Shown here: positions 21,474 to 31,526 of the stretch, in pieces | Numbering within the stretch: the stretch's first letter is position 1 | Layout: the number at the start of each line of letters is the position of its first letter | Source of the DNA: Oryzias latipes | Taxonomy: Eukaryota; Chordata; Actinopteri; Beloniformes; Adrianichthyidae | Length of the DNA: 64,000 nt | Direction of reading: 5' to 3' | Assembly (NCBI RefSeq): GCF_002234675.1 | Contig: NC_019869.2 | Location: forward strand, 27,600,823 to 27,664,822 | The notes under the pieces: generated by a model | Told to the model about the DNA's origin: nothing | Databases searched by the model: none | The model's input: only the letters and a program-made list of their open reading frames with translations | Position numbers and translations under genes: made by a program

Positions 21474-22197
21474 GTACTTCCCTTGAAATAGTAACAGAAA
21501 CTGGTGCATGGTCACTGATAATAATTGGATGAATGTTGGAACTTTTAATTTCTTTCAAAAGGGAGTTACTGACTAATAAATAATCTAAACGAGATTGTGA
21601 ATGGTGAACTGGAGAAAAAAAGGTGAACCCCTTAGTGCTTGGATGACATGAGCGCCACGCGTCGCAGAGACCCAGATCATTCATGTGCTGCTTTAGAATA
21701 CTTGCAGAGCGCCATGTACGCTGGTTTGCTGCTGTGCTGAGTCTGTCAAGTTCAGGGTCCAAAACAAGGTTGACGTCTCCTCCTATAAAGATTGTGGAGT
21801 CAGAGTGAACTGAGAGTGAGGTGAAGAATCTGTGAAAGAAGGAAGAGTCGTCAAAATTAGGACCGTATACACTCGCTATACAAAAGTCCTTGTTCTGAAT
21901 GGATATATTAATGATTACAAATCTGCCTTCTGGGTCAGTAACTGTATCCTTATGAGTAAATGTAACATTTTTATTAATCAAAACTGCAACCCCTCTTTGT
22001 TTGGAGTTGAAACTGGCAGAATACATAGCTGGATACTGGGAACAGCACAGGAGATGACCAGCTGATAAAGATAAATGGGTTTCCTGCAGTAAAGCTATAT
22101 CTGCTTTAAGATCATCCAGGTGATTTAACACTTTCAATCTCTTTGGCCCAGAACCAAGTCCACGCACATTCCAGCTAACGATGTTAAGACTGTTCAT
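21474..22197 (-). pseudogene. L1-type ORF2 N-terminal endonuclease (minus copy)
   Basis: The ATG at 22,197 starts MNSLNIVSWNVRGLGSGPKR, the classic start of L1 endonucleases. It is followed by the KADIALLQETHLS catalytic Glu block, ASVYGPN, GGDVNLVLDPEL, LDYLLVS and SDHAPVS. Homology ends at 21,474 after SREVP; the open frame then continues 56 codons into foreign sequence. The frame is intact over about 240 residues, more complete than the plus copy. Confidence 0.88.
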
Positions 22198-22719
22198 AGG
22201 TGTTCTAACCGGGAGAGTGCAAGGCTAAATAGTGCGTGTGCCCGTCCGTGTGCGCGTGCACGCTGTGCGTACCTGCTACACTGACAAGCGCTATGCGTTG
22301 TGGGTGAACGTGTCTTGGCTATGAGCTGCATGTTACGTGCGTCCTGTGTGAGCCTAAGTGAGGTTTTTGCAGTTTATCAACGTGTGTGTGCGGGATCGCG
22401 TGTGCATGCTCTTATGCGCGCTAGTATGCGCGCGCGCCCGTTCCGTGCATAAATAAATACTCACCGTGGTTGCGTTGACTTTACCTGATTCACATATGAG
22501 AACATGGGAAGGGGGGGGGACAAGAGAAAAGAGAGAGGGAAAGAGAAAGAACAAAAAACAAAAACAACGAAACAACAACAGAAACATGAATGTGAGAGAA
22601 AGAAAAAACACTTTTCCACCTGAGAGGTGTGGATTATTGATGATCCGATTATTTCCTAGTTAAATAAGTTTGTGGGTTTCTTCTGGGCAGCGCAGATGTC
22701 AGTGCACCTCTGAAAGCCC
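22198..22719 (-). other. L1 inter-ORF spacer, CpG and CA/CG alternating tract
   Basis: Lies between the ORF1 stop and the ORF2 start. The part at 22,210-22,450 is rich in alternating purine-pyrimidine words such as GTGCGCGTGCACG and GCGCGCGCGC and may adopt Z-form DNA. The part at 22,500-22,570 is a purine-rich tract. Confidence 0.6.
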
Positions 22720-22983
22720 TCAGCACAGCCAGGGTGTTACCTCTGGGTCCCGGAACAGCTTGCCGTTCACAAAAAGTTTATCAACGGCAACCACCGCACG
22801 GGCTCCAGCAGACAGGTGCTTCCTCCTCAGCGGGAAGAGGATTTTCCGCCGGCGGAGGATCTCGCCTGGAAACTGATCATTCACGCTGTAATGTGTGTCT
22901 TTCTCTTTCAGCTCTCGCCCTCTGCTTTTTACCTGCATCTTTTGTTTATAATGTTCAAATTTAGCAACAATAGGACGGGGACG
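22720..22983 (-). pseudogene. L1-type ORF1 C-terminal domain fragment
   Basis: The minus-strand frame reads RPRPIVAKFEHYKQKMQVKS, then SVNDQFPGEILRRRKILFPL and AVVAVDKLFVNGKLFRDPEV with a stop at 22,720. This is the RNA-binding C-terminal domain of L1 ORF1 proteins (the QFPxEIxxRRxxLxP block followed by xVxDKLxVNGKLF). The N-terminal coiled-coil and RRM are missing because the copy is truncated near 22,990. Confidence 0.8.
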
Positions 22984-22990
22984 CCTTCAC

Positions 22991-23700
22991 CGTGATGCTG
23001 CGGCCTTTTAAATTTAAGATGGAAAAACGCCTCGTCATTCAACGTTTATCCTAAACAGCCAACACGTTTTTACTAAAAACCCATCTCTGGTTTCCCAAAT
23101 CTAAACATTACATTTCTACAGAGAAAAGTTCAAAGCATCGCCCACCTTCCAGCTGTCCAAGAGTTCTTCAGCCGCGCGCCTTCCTGCGGGTTCATCCGGG
23201 GGTTTCCAGGGGAGTGGGGTGGGGGTGCCCGTATGACGCTGCGTTCACTGGCTTTTCGAAATACGCACTTCATGTCAATTGGGGCAAATTGTAGGCTTAA
23301 AAGCCTGTTTACTTTAGATAATATATCCTATTTAATATATCCTATTTAAAACTTTATCGAGAATAACTACAGGAAACAGTGATGAAACCTTTTTTAACAG
23401 ATAAATTAGAGCACTTCATTGTAATACTATAATATATGAGATACGTAAAAAAAAATTGACAGTTAAAGAAAAAAGAATATAATAGATGCTAATATTTTAT
23501 AAACTCCATCAAAATAATTGTTTCATCTCATTTATCATAATATTTATAGTTTTTTATCACACACCATTAGACTCGTAGTGTAAATAAATTAAAATGCAGA
23601 AAAATCAATTTAAAGAACTCTTTGGTCCGTCCCTGAACTCAACATTTTTCCGGTTTGTTGTCACATGTCAATCAAAGCCTGATCGCCGCAACAGCAACAC
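22991..23700. other. non-coding, nothing recognised
   Basis: AT-rich, with a GC-richer section at 23,140-23,240. No coding frame or transposon terminus could be supported. Confidence 0.45.
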
Positions 23701-23729
23701 GGAACGAGAAAACCTATACACGGGTCTCT

Positions 23730-24400
23730 AGAAATGTAAATAAAAGAAATTAATAAATCGCAACGTACCTTTTTTACGAGATTTTCCACAGGAAAAAAAA
23801 GAGAAAGGCACGTCACGTGACCCACGTCAGCCTGCATATATGAATGGAAAAGATCAGACGCTTTCAGATCCTTTGAGGAAAAGTTGAACGTAACAAACAA
23901 ACAAACAACTTCATGTCTGCAATATTACGAAATAAAGGGGATATATACTGCTAGAAATGTTTTCAAAAATAAATCAGTCCATATTCACTCATATTTGACA
24001 ATTTTCTGCGGAAAAAAGAGAAACATATTAGTCACGTGACCCACGCGCACGTCTGCAGATATGAATGAAAGTTAACGTTATTGTCCAACGTAACAGAGCC
24101 TTTGGGAGAAAAAGTTGAACGAAACAAGCAAACTACAAACTGTATGTCCAAAATGAAAGCATATTTTAAAAGAAAATGGTATATTTCTCACTAGAAATGT
24201 TGTCAAAATAAAAATTAGTCCTCAAAATATCTTGTTTTATGGGATATTCCACCGAAAAATGAACGTGCATCCGCCATGTTTTTTGCTCACGGCAGGCCAA
24301 ACCTCCAAAGTCACGTGATCCTGAGAAGGCTCGTAGAAAATGAATAGAAAAATGAAACGTATCCGCCTCACAGTTTAAGGGGCGTTTTTGTAAAACTCTC
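23730..24400. repeat. three diverged tandem units with TCACGTGA
   Basis: Each unit of roughly 230-250 bases holds, in order, a CTAGAAATGT.nTCAAAA-like block, a short A-rich TTTTC..C.G(A)GAAAA block, the palindrome TCACGTGA (23,813; 24,032; 24,311), then ATGAATG.AAA and a GTTGAACG.AACAA block. Divergence is high, so this is an old tandem duplication. TCACGTGA is the core of the extended E-box bound by MITF/TFEB/USF-type factors; any function is inference. Confidence 0.6.
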
Positions 24401-24439
24401 ACGCATTTCCATGTGGACAAATGTAGCTACTACACATTT

Positions 24440-24935
24440 TAGGATGAGACTGGGTTGTTCAACACCATCCTCCCCTATCTGCTCCAGGAAAAGCTTCTCC
24501 AGTTAAACGTGTCTGACTCCATCTGCAGGTGGATCACTGACTTCCTAATGGAGCGTAGGAAGTGTGTGCAGCTGGGGAAGACAGTGGAGATGATAGTAGA
24601 CTTCAGGAAGGTCACAGCAGCTCCCTCACCCCCTCTCATCCTGACAGACTCTCCCATCACCATAGTGGACTCTGTCCGTTTCCTCGGCACCATCATCACT
24701 CAGGACCTCAAGTATTTCCTGCGGCAGTTGAAGAAAGCTAGGCTGCCGGCCCAGATGATGGTGCAGTTGTACACGGCCATCAATGAATCCATGATCACCT
24801 CCTCCATCACCATGTGGTACGCTGAAGCCACAACCAGGGACAGAAACAGACTGCAGCGTATTGTGCGCTCAGCTGAGAAGGTGATTGGCTGCAGCCTTCC
24901 ATCTGTCCAGGACCTTTATGTCTCCAGAGCCTGGG
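24440..24935 (+). pseudogene. CR1/L2/Rex1-group LINE reverse transcriptase fragment
   Basis: One open frame fuses separated RT blocks: LNVSDSICRWITDFLMERRK (palm/fingers), then after a deletion of the catalytic box, TDSPITIVDSVRFLGTIIT and FLRQLKKARLPAQMMVQLY, then TSSITMWYAEATTRDRNRLQ with an EKVIGCSLPSVQDLY tail. The YxDD region is missing, so it cannot be active. The fish LINE group is clear but the clade is not certain. Confidence 0.75.
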
Positions 24936-24975
24936 GGCGTGCAGGTGGGATAGCAGCCAACTCTTCTGTACACTT

Positions 24976-25413
24976 AGGAATAATAATATTCAGGACTTGT
25001 CTTTTATTAACTTTAGCAGTCAGTCGCTTTACATTCGAAGGCTATTATTAGGCTACATGCTAACTGACTAGCCGATCATTGATCCTGTTATTAATTTACG
25101 TCATAGATTTACAGCAGATACCTTCACATTTCTGTCTGTGTGTGTCTCATTACATTGCATTTAAGACACGGAGGATGTTTAGAGAACAGATTTATTTATT
25201 TCAAAAAGCACAAAAGCATCCATCGTATTCACGTTCATTCACATGATGATGATCTGGTACCCCCTCAGTCATCTTGCTGCAAAAGCCGCTTCCTGCCGCT
25301 ACTTCCGTGTCTCTGTGAGCATGTAGTCAGTTAGCATGTAGCCTAACAGCCTTCGAATGTAAAGCGACTGACTGCTAAAGTTAATAAAAGACAAGTCCTG
25401 AATATTATTATTC
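24976..25413. repeat. inverted repeat of about 80 bases around a 275-base spacer
   Basis: The left arm at about 24,976-25,058 (containing TTAGCAGTCAGTCGCTTTAC) is the near-perfect reverse complement of the right arm at about 25,334-25,413. A second pair, CTTCCGTGTCTCTGTGA at 25,301 and its complement at about 25,643, overlaps it. No coding capacity; probably a non-autonomous foldback transposon. Confidence 0.75.
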
Positions 25414-25792
25414 CTGTTCGACCCTAAACTACAATATCAGCTGTCTGTCAACCGACCAGCCAGTTGCCCAAATGCCGGCATACATCAAAGAGCTCTGCGG
25501 CGGAGCTAGTGGTAGCCTAGCAGGAGCTATCGTATGACAAAGCAGCCTAGTTATAAATCTTTTGATATTTTTCTTATATTCATTGAGACAGTAATAAAGT
25601 GATCATTTTTGTTTTTCATGTTCCTTTTTTGAACGAATATGGGTCACAGAGACACGGAAGTTACCGCTGAAAGCGGCTTAGTTTTGCCGGCGTACAGAGA
25701 GCATATCCGCGTGTATGACTTATGACGTGAATAATGATTGCGTTCGAACGACATAATTATTGCGTTCGCACGAGTTAATCATTTCGAGGGAA

Positions 25793-25930
25793 CGGAATAG
25801 TATTTTGAGGGAACGCAATAGTATTTTGAGGGAACGCAATAGTATCTTGTGGGAACGGAATAGTATTTCGTGCGAACGACATTATAACCTGTGGGAACAA
25901 GATATTAATCTGTGGGAACAAGATATATTT
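25793..25930 (+). repeat. 21-base minisatellite encoding 7-residue repeats
   Basis: About six units of 21 bases of the form GGGAACGCAATAGTATTTTG, some diverged to GGGAACAAGATATTAATCTGT. Being a multiple of three, the array is open and would encode RERNSIL-like heptads (25,760-26,053), but no gene context is visible. Confidence 0.8.
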
Positions 25931-26261
25931 TTATATCTTAATGTCAGGACACGGGCTCCGTATCAGACCGTGGAACAAGTGAACAAAACCATGAAGCTCA
26001 AAGACGCTGGTCTTTCTGCGGTCGGCGGATTACGGGCACTACATCTCCCATGATGCAGTAAAGTGACTGTCTTAGCGCACAATGAGTCTCTCCTCTTAAC
26101 GTCTTAAAACAACGAACACACATCAAACAGTTTTTGAATCTTTTGAATTAATTTTTAATACATCTTTAAGAAAAAACAGCTGCAGCTTCCAGGGTTTTCT
26201 GCAACAATTATCACAAAAATGCATGTGAGATTGCGGAGCGGCTGTAGATCAATACAGACTG

Positions 26262-26383
26262 AGCTTTTTTTTTTTTTTTTTTCTTTTTTTTTTTTAATCT
26301 ATTTTTTTGGATGCTGGTGTGCCGCGGGATTTTTGTCAAGGTTAAAGTGTGCCGTGGCTCAAAAAGGGTTGAAAAACACTGAT
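26262..26383 (-). mobile_element. hAT-type element end fragment
   Basis: After a long T run (26,262-26,296) the sequence GTGTGCCGTGGCTCAAAAAG then GGTTGAAAAACACTG matches, in reverse, the terminal region of fish and mammalian hAT elements that begins CAGTGTTTTTCAACC. The other end was not found, so only a fragment is supported. Confidence 0.5.
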
Positions 26384-26545
26384 CTAAGATATCACAAGGG
26401 TTACAATGGTTCAGGGTTGTGAAGCGTTTGACACATGAAACTAGTGACATCTATTGGTCAGACTACAAAATGGCTTCAGAATGGAACATAAAAGACCAGC
26501 ATGTCATGAAAGAGTCATTATGTGTGTTCGGTCACAATCACAATT

Positions 26546-27215
26546 TCTTCAATCAGGACAGAAACTGGAAACATCACCCATGACCCAGAGGAAATAAATA
26601 ACAGATTTACATAAATAAATTTTGGGCTATACAAATAAAATTGAATTGAATTGAATTCAATAGGAATTCCACTCATCACAAATCGACCCATCACAACAGA
26701 TTATTAAATCATTTCCTGACAAAGTTAACTTACCAAAACTACATAAAAAACAAATTATAACCTTAGACTCATCTCTCTCAGTGGAAGAACTTCGTGAGTC
26801 TCTGCTGCAGATCCCCAATAACTAAAGCTCTGCGGCCGGACGGGTTTCCTGTAGAGTTCCTCTAGAATTCTGGAACTGTCTAGCACCAGTTTTTAATAAA
26901 ATGGTTATATTTATTAAGAAACGTAACTCCTTACCAGCTAAAATGAACTCAGCTTATATTATTATTTTCTTAAAAACCAGAGAAATAGAAATACCCCACC
27001 CTGCCATCCAGCTGCTGTCCCATCTCTCTGATCAATGCTGATCTAAGAATAGTATAAAACACTTGTTAGAAGACTAGAAAAGATCACTCCCCACATAATC
27101 CACTCTGATCAAACTGGATTAATTAAAAGAAGGCATTCAAATGAAAATAGTTCAGTTTTTCAATTTCATTAAATGCTGAAAAAGCATTTGACAGGGTGAA
27201 TGGAGAGTTTCTTTT
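26546..27215 (+). pseudogene. L1-type ORF2 fragment, heavily decayed (copy 3)
   Basis: Matches the linker and RT start of the 13.7-20.3 kb copy: GTCACCCATGACCC-like at 26,575, the APGPDGFP equivalent near 26,835 and the AEKAFDRV equivalent at about 27,175. Many frameshifts. At about 26,620-26,660 it is interrupted by GGGCTATACAAATAAAATTG and TTGAA repeats, a typical 3' tail of L2-type LINEs or their SINEs, inserted secondarily. Confidence 0.7.
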
Positions 27216-27244
27216 TGAAGCGAATAACCTCAGCTTTCAGTTCC

Positions 27245-27430
27245 AAAAACAGAGGTATGTTTCAGGGTATGTCAAGTTGCCATAGCAACTCATGCTCTGA
27301 ACATAACCTGGTCTGGAGCAGGTTTAGTTGAAGGTTAGTTTGTTTACAGAGAGGTGAAGCCGCATGGCGTGTCCATTTGAAGATGATTTAGTGGATGAAG
27401 AAGCTCAGATAATACTTTTTCCACCATGAG
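27245..27430 (+). pseudogene. Harbinger transposase N-terminal fragment (third family)
   Basis: The ATG at 27,364 starts MACPFEDDLVDEEAQIIL, the conserved opening of one group of HARBI1-type transposases, and stops at 27,429. The preceding 120 bases (GTTGCCATAGCAACT) resemble the 5' region of such elements. The DDE domain is absent. Confidence 0.6.
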
Positions 27431-27589
27431 AGGGTGATAAGACCACGTATGGATATTGGAAAGATCAACCTTTTACCTTGATCTAACTTAATTATTTGCT
27501 GCAGTTAAGATAAATCAATGTTTTAGTTAAGTCAACTTAAAAATAACACATCGCAGCATAACAAATGTTACACACAGTCACATAGGGCT

Positions 27590-28130
27590 ACGGGAACTGG
27601 ATGGGTGGGGTATGCTGGCGGGGCTCACTGGGGGTGTCTCTCTCTGGGGTCGCGTCGGCGCCCGCCCTCCATCCCGGTTTTACTTGCATATTAGACACCC
27701 TGATTCATCTAGGGCCTTGTGGGCAGGGTCTGGTGGAGGGGGGCACGTTGAAACATCCGTGCTCATCTTTCACTGGTCCCCCCCACAATTTTAACTTCCA
27801 CTTTAGACACACACACTACATGTTAGCAGCACACACACAGCAAATACACACCACACACAGAGGGACCCCGGAGTGGGGGGGCTCTGTGGCTTGGCAGCGG
27901 TGGGGCCTCCCACACTGGAGACCTCCTATTTTACCTGCAGCACACACACAGCACACCCACACCTCCATACATAGATGGGGTCGGGTAGGGGCGGCCGGTC
28001 ACATACTTGTGTTTTATTCTTGTAAATGTGTTTTATAATTTGTTTTGCACATGCAAGGCAACCTTGGGTGCCCAGTAAGGCACCATATAATATCATTATC
28101 ATTATTATTGTTATTATTATTTTTTAAAAA
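27590..28130 (+). mobile_element. L1-type 3' UTR with ATT-repeat tail
   Basis: Shares the GGGTGTCTCTCTCTGGGG and TTTTACTTGCATATTAGACA-type layout with the 3' UTR at 21,180-21,400. It ends in GGGTGCCCAGTAAGGCACC followed by (ATT)n at 28,085-28,125, the likely true 3' terminus of this LINE family. It directly follows decayed ORF2, Harbinger and spacer sequence rather than an ORF2 end, so the copy has lost its 3' coding part. Confidence 0.6.
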
Positions 28131-28275
28131 AAACAGCCCCCCCCCCCCAGCAATCTAAGATTAGGTTTATTATTAAAAGTTGAAGTTCATGAAAAAATAC
28201 CTGCAATATACATTACAGACCAACCGTTTGGACACACATTCCCATTCATTTGAACGTGAAGGTGTGGCCATTTGT

Positions 28276-29010
28276 GAGTCCTGCAATAGTAATCTACCCA
28301 ACAGTTACATGCATGCACTCTGGTTCTGACACCTGTCCAGGCTCTCTGGCAGCAGGTGTGTGCCGATCTATCAGTCTGGCTTATCCCTTGTGCTGCCAGA
28401 TCACTGGAGAACTACAGCTAATGTGATCAGGGGGACAGGTAGGAGTGTACTTGGTGTGTAATCAGGAAAGAAAGTGGTTAAGGAGATTTGGTTTCTTAGC
28501 CTATTTGCTTCTGGACATGCCAGTAGCTATTACTCCTGGGTTCCAACCTTCATTACCCTTGTGCTATCCTAGGCACTTTAACATTGGGAGTTGGGTCATC
28601 TAGACCCACTAGACAGTGCGCTGAACCTTTTTTCTTCAATGATTTGTGATCTTCACTGGTGTCCATGGATTACATGAAATCCTCTTCACCTTTATCCAAC
28701 GCTGTCATGGTAGGGAGAACACGTTAATGTAAGGCTGGGGTCAACTAGCACAAGGGTTAAGGTTTCAAACACAGCTTCACCGTCACTTTGTGTGTTTGGT
28801 GACATGAGTGCCATCGATATAGAAGGAGGATTAGCATCTATCATTTTCATAACTCTTTGAATTGCTAAAAAAAAACTGGAAAAATAAGAAAAATATTAAT
28901 GTTTGTCAATACTAGAAATGTGCTGTGTGATCATATCAGCTTGGACAGACGTCAGCCCAAAGTTCAAGTAACTTTGAAAGAATTCAGTCTCTCTATTGTA
29001 ACATTAAAAC
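28276..29010 (+). pseudogene. L1-type ORF2 C-terminal fragment (copy 4), split by a MITE
   Basis: 28,276-28,382 and 28,758-29,010 match 19,890-20,250 of the plus L1 copy almost base for base, for example CATGCATGCACTCTGGTTCTG and AGGTTTCAAACACAGCTTC. The two parts join exactly at the TTAA where the composite MITE sits. Stops are present. Confidence 0.82.
28383..28757. mobile_element. composite MITE with captured RTE fragment
   Basis: Starts TCCCTTGTGCT after TA and ends AGCACAAGGGT before TA, an inverted repeat with TA duplication. Inside are an RTE piece at about 28,392-28,500 (matching residues around ETTAEIIRETGRKVLGVSSG of the intact copy) and then a complete inner MITE copy from 28,556. 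The unfilled target is preserved in the paralogous L1 copy near 19,994. Confidence 0.7.
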
Positions 29011-29454
29011 CTGTCCAACGCAAGAAGCCTTTAGTGCTTATCTGTTTGCTCAGCTGCTAGAAGGCACTAAATTAATGCAATTCTCTTTGAATGGCCATTG
29101 TGAGTAGGAGCAGGTCCTAATTATAAAAAGTTCAACAGGAGTGGGATTAAGACAACAGGCCAAGCTCCACCTCCTTACTGCTTATACCAAGTTTCTCCTC
29201 TGATGGAGGTGTGAGCAAGGTAAGAGTGAAAACTCAAAGTAAACTGTACACACCACTCTGCACAAATGATCCCTGACAATATAAATGACCACATCAATTG
29301 CTAAGATGTCTCAAAAATAACACTGTCAAATGAACATGGATGGTTATTCTCACTTCAATTCTAAACTGTTGTGGAATTCCATTCTGAATACACAAATATC
29401 AGCACAAACATTTGTTTGCCATTGTTTTTATCTGTGTTAACCCTGCTTAACCTT

Positions 29455-29843
29455 AACAGGCTGCATGGTGGCGCAGTGGTTAGCGCTCTTGCCTCACAGC
29501 AAGAAGACCTCCAGTTCAAGTCCCGGCTGGGGGACGTGAAAAACTACATCAACGGGGAACCTTTCTGTGTGGAGTTTGCATGTTCTCCCCGTGCATGCGT
29601 GGGTTCTCTCCGGGGTCTCCGGCTTCCTCCCACCATCCAAAAACATGCTTCATAGATTAATTGGTCACTCTAAATTGTCCCTAGGTGTGAGAGTGAATGG
29701 GTGTGTGTTTGTGGACGTTCTACCCTGCGACAGACTGGCAACCTGTCCAGGTTGTCCCCTGCCTTTGCCCACAAGTGGCCGGGATAGGCTCCAGCAGCCC
29801 CGTGACCCCGAAAGGGAAAAACGGTTAAGAAAATGAATGAATG
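29455..29843 (+). mobile_element. tRNA-headed SINE, complete
   Basis: A perfect 16-base direct repeat AACCCTGCTTAACCTT flanks it (29,439-29,454 and 29,844-29,859). The head has a pol III A box TGGCGCAGTGGTTAGCGC and a B box AGTTCAAGTCC. The body contains GTGTGGAGTTTGCATGTTCT, and the tail is (ATGA)n. A second copy is at 59,021-60,056. It needs LINE proteins for movement. Confidence 0.93.
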
Positions 29844-29859
29844 AACCCTGCTTAACCTT

Positions 29860-30129
29860 TGGATTTAATCATCTGTTTGTTCAGGCTCTCATTCAGTTCA
29901 CTGATTGTTTTGTCTCAGTTTCCATGGTGACAAATGTTTGAGAAAAAAGAATGTTGAAACGCGACATTCTGTTCTGCCGTTTTGTTCTTTCTGCTCTTCT
30001 CATTTTCTCCTTTTTCTTATATAATGAGTTCAAAATGACAGAAACATCTGCCGAAGAGCATGATGCCAAAGTTCGAAAACACACAGCTCAAAAAGTAAAG
30101 AACAGAGAAAATAGCATTTATAGCGGTGG
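29860..30129. other. non-coding, nothing recognised
   Basis: No supported coding frame; the short open stretches on both strands have no recognised family. Confidence 0.4.
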
Positions 30130-30600
30130 AACCATGCTCTAATGGTACTTAGGGGCCCAAAGTGTGCCAAGAAAATATCCTCCACACCATTACACCACCA
30201 GCCTGAACCGTTGATACAAGGTTAGGATGGATCCATGCTTTCATGTCGAGTACCCTACCATCCGAATGTGGCAACAGAAATGGAGACTCATCAGACCAGA
30301 CAACGTTTTTCCATCTTCTATGGTCCGGTTTTAGTGTTCCTGTGGGAATTTTAGCCTCAGTTTCCTGTTCTTAGCTGACGAGAGAGAAACCCGGTGTGGT
30401 CTCCTGCTGCAGTTTCCCATCTACCTCCAGGTTGGACAGTGTTGTGCGTTCAGAGATGCTCTTTCACAGACCTTGGTTGTGGTTATTTGAGTCACTGTTG
30501 CCTTTTTATCAGCTGGAACCAGTCTGACCATTCTCCTCTGACCTCTGACATCAACAAGACATTTCTGCCCACAGAACTGCCCTGGGACATGGACAGTATT
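30130..30600 (-). pseudogene. Tc1-like transposase remnant
   Basis: On the minus strand the sequence follows the usual Tc1-like order: a helix-turn-helix part near 30,480-30,560, SDES.FLLPHSDGRV near 30,270, ESMDPSCLVSTVQA-like near 30,215 and IFSWHTLGP near 30,160. Numerous small deletions break the frame. Different family from the 8.6-kb remnant. Confidence 0.75.
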
Positions 30601-30834
30601 TTAGAGAGGCAGGAGCTCAAAGTCAGGAAAGGGCAGCAAAAACACTCTTTTTGAACTTTAAACAATCTGGAAATTAAGTAAATGTTGAAATAAACTATTA
30701 ATTAATAAATATTCATTTACTGTAGGTATAAGCGATACCATTGTCATTTCTTTATGTAAACAAAATATCGGCAACATGAGTTCATTCACTTTATCATAGA
30801 CTTGGAAGACGTCAAAGCAATAAAACACTGGAGG

Positions 30835-31103
30835 CTATTTAAGTTGGCACAATGTTTTTTCCAGAAAACAAAATGAAATTTGAAAAATGCAAACATTTCA
30901 GAAAACAAAATTAATTGCCAGAAAACAAGATTAAATGTTCATAAAATTTAAACATTTCAGAAAACAAAATGAAATATAAAAAAAAAAATCAGAATACAGA
31001 ATTAATTTCCAGAAAACAAAATGAAATGTTCAAAAATGAAAAACACTTCCAAACTGGGAGAGGTAGGTACTACGGGACAACGCTGATTTTATGATGACGT
31101 CTG
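30835..31103 (+). repeat. unidentified repeat X, left half (target of Gypsy-1)
   Basis: Diverged tandem words of the type CAGAAAACAAAATGAAATGT and a downstream ACGCTGATTTTATGATGACG are the reverse complement of 52,862-53,075. The right half continues after Gypsy-1 at 36,723. Non-coding. Confidence 0.7.
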
Positions 31104-31408
31104 TGTTGCAGCCAGAAAATTCCACTTTCATTTACTTAAAGTAAGGCATGGTCCATGAAAGATGTGAAAACATTTCTTGTTTTAGTTATTTACTATATTC
31201 TTTTATTTTGAAAAGACAGCGGTGTCTCCATGTTTGCAATGTGCGCATGTGCAGAATTGAGATCGCTTTGATGTGTATGCCATCACGTTTTCCTGTCTTG
31301 CTCTGGCTGCCTCAGAAGAGAGCACTAAATATAAAAATATACAAAGTCCGGGGAGAATAAAGTTGCCAAAAAGAAGACGAAGTCCTGTCTGTTTCCAAGG
31401 GTGCAACA
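31104..31408 (+). repeat. Gypsy-1 5' LTR
   Basis: Starts TGTTGCA and ends TGCAACA, a 7-base terminal palindrome. An AATAAAG signal lies near 31,358. The last ~110 bases are shared with 36,612-36,722. Confidence 0.85.
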
Positions 31409-31414
31409 TAAATT

Positions 31415-31432
31415 TGGTGTTTCCGCCCGGTT
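31415..31432 (+). promoter_or_regulatory. primer binding site for tRNA-Val
   Basis: TGGTGTTTCCGCCCGGTT starts six bases after the LTR and is complementary to the 3' end, CCA included, of vertebrate tRNA-Val. It would prime minus-strand DNA synthesis. Confidence 0.85.
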
Positions 31433-31526
31433 GGAGTGCTTTCTGCAACGAGGCCCATTCAAAAAGACACATGAGTGACCGCCATGATGCCAGCTTTACT
31501 AGCTTAGCCTGCTAAAGTGTTCGAAG

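Larger units (their letters stand above)
21474..22990 (-). mobile_element. L1/Tx1-type LINE copy, 5' half only, inverted
   Basis: On the minus strand this copy holds the end of ORF1, a CpG-rich inter-ORF spacer and the first ~240 residues of ORF2, then stops at 21,474. Its endonuclease overlaps that of the plus copy at 13,709-14,225, forming an inverted repeat of about 520 bases separated by about 7.2 kb. It is broken at both ends, at about residue 240 of ORF2 and inside ORF1. Confidence 0.82.

Noticed and set aside
13709-22990. A single L1 insertion with twin-priming inversion
   Set aside because: The inverted 5' part lies downstream of the 3' part and both halves contain the same endonuclease stretch, so two copies or a rearrangement are needed.
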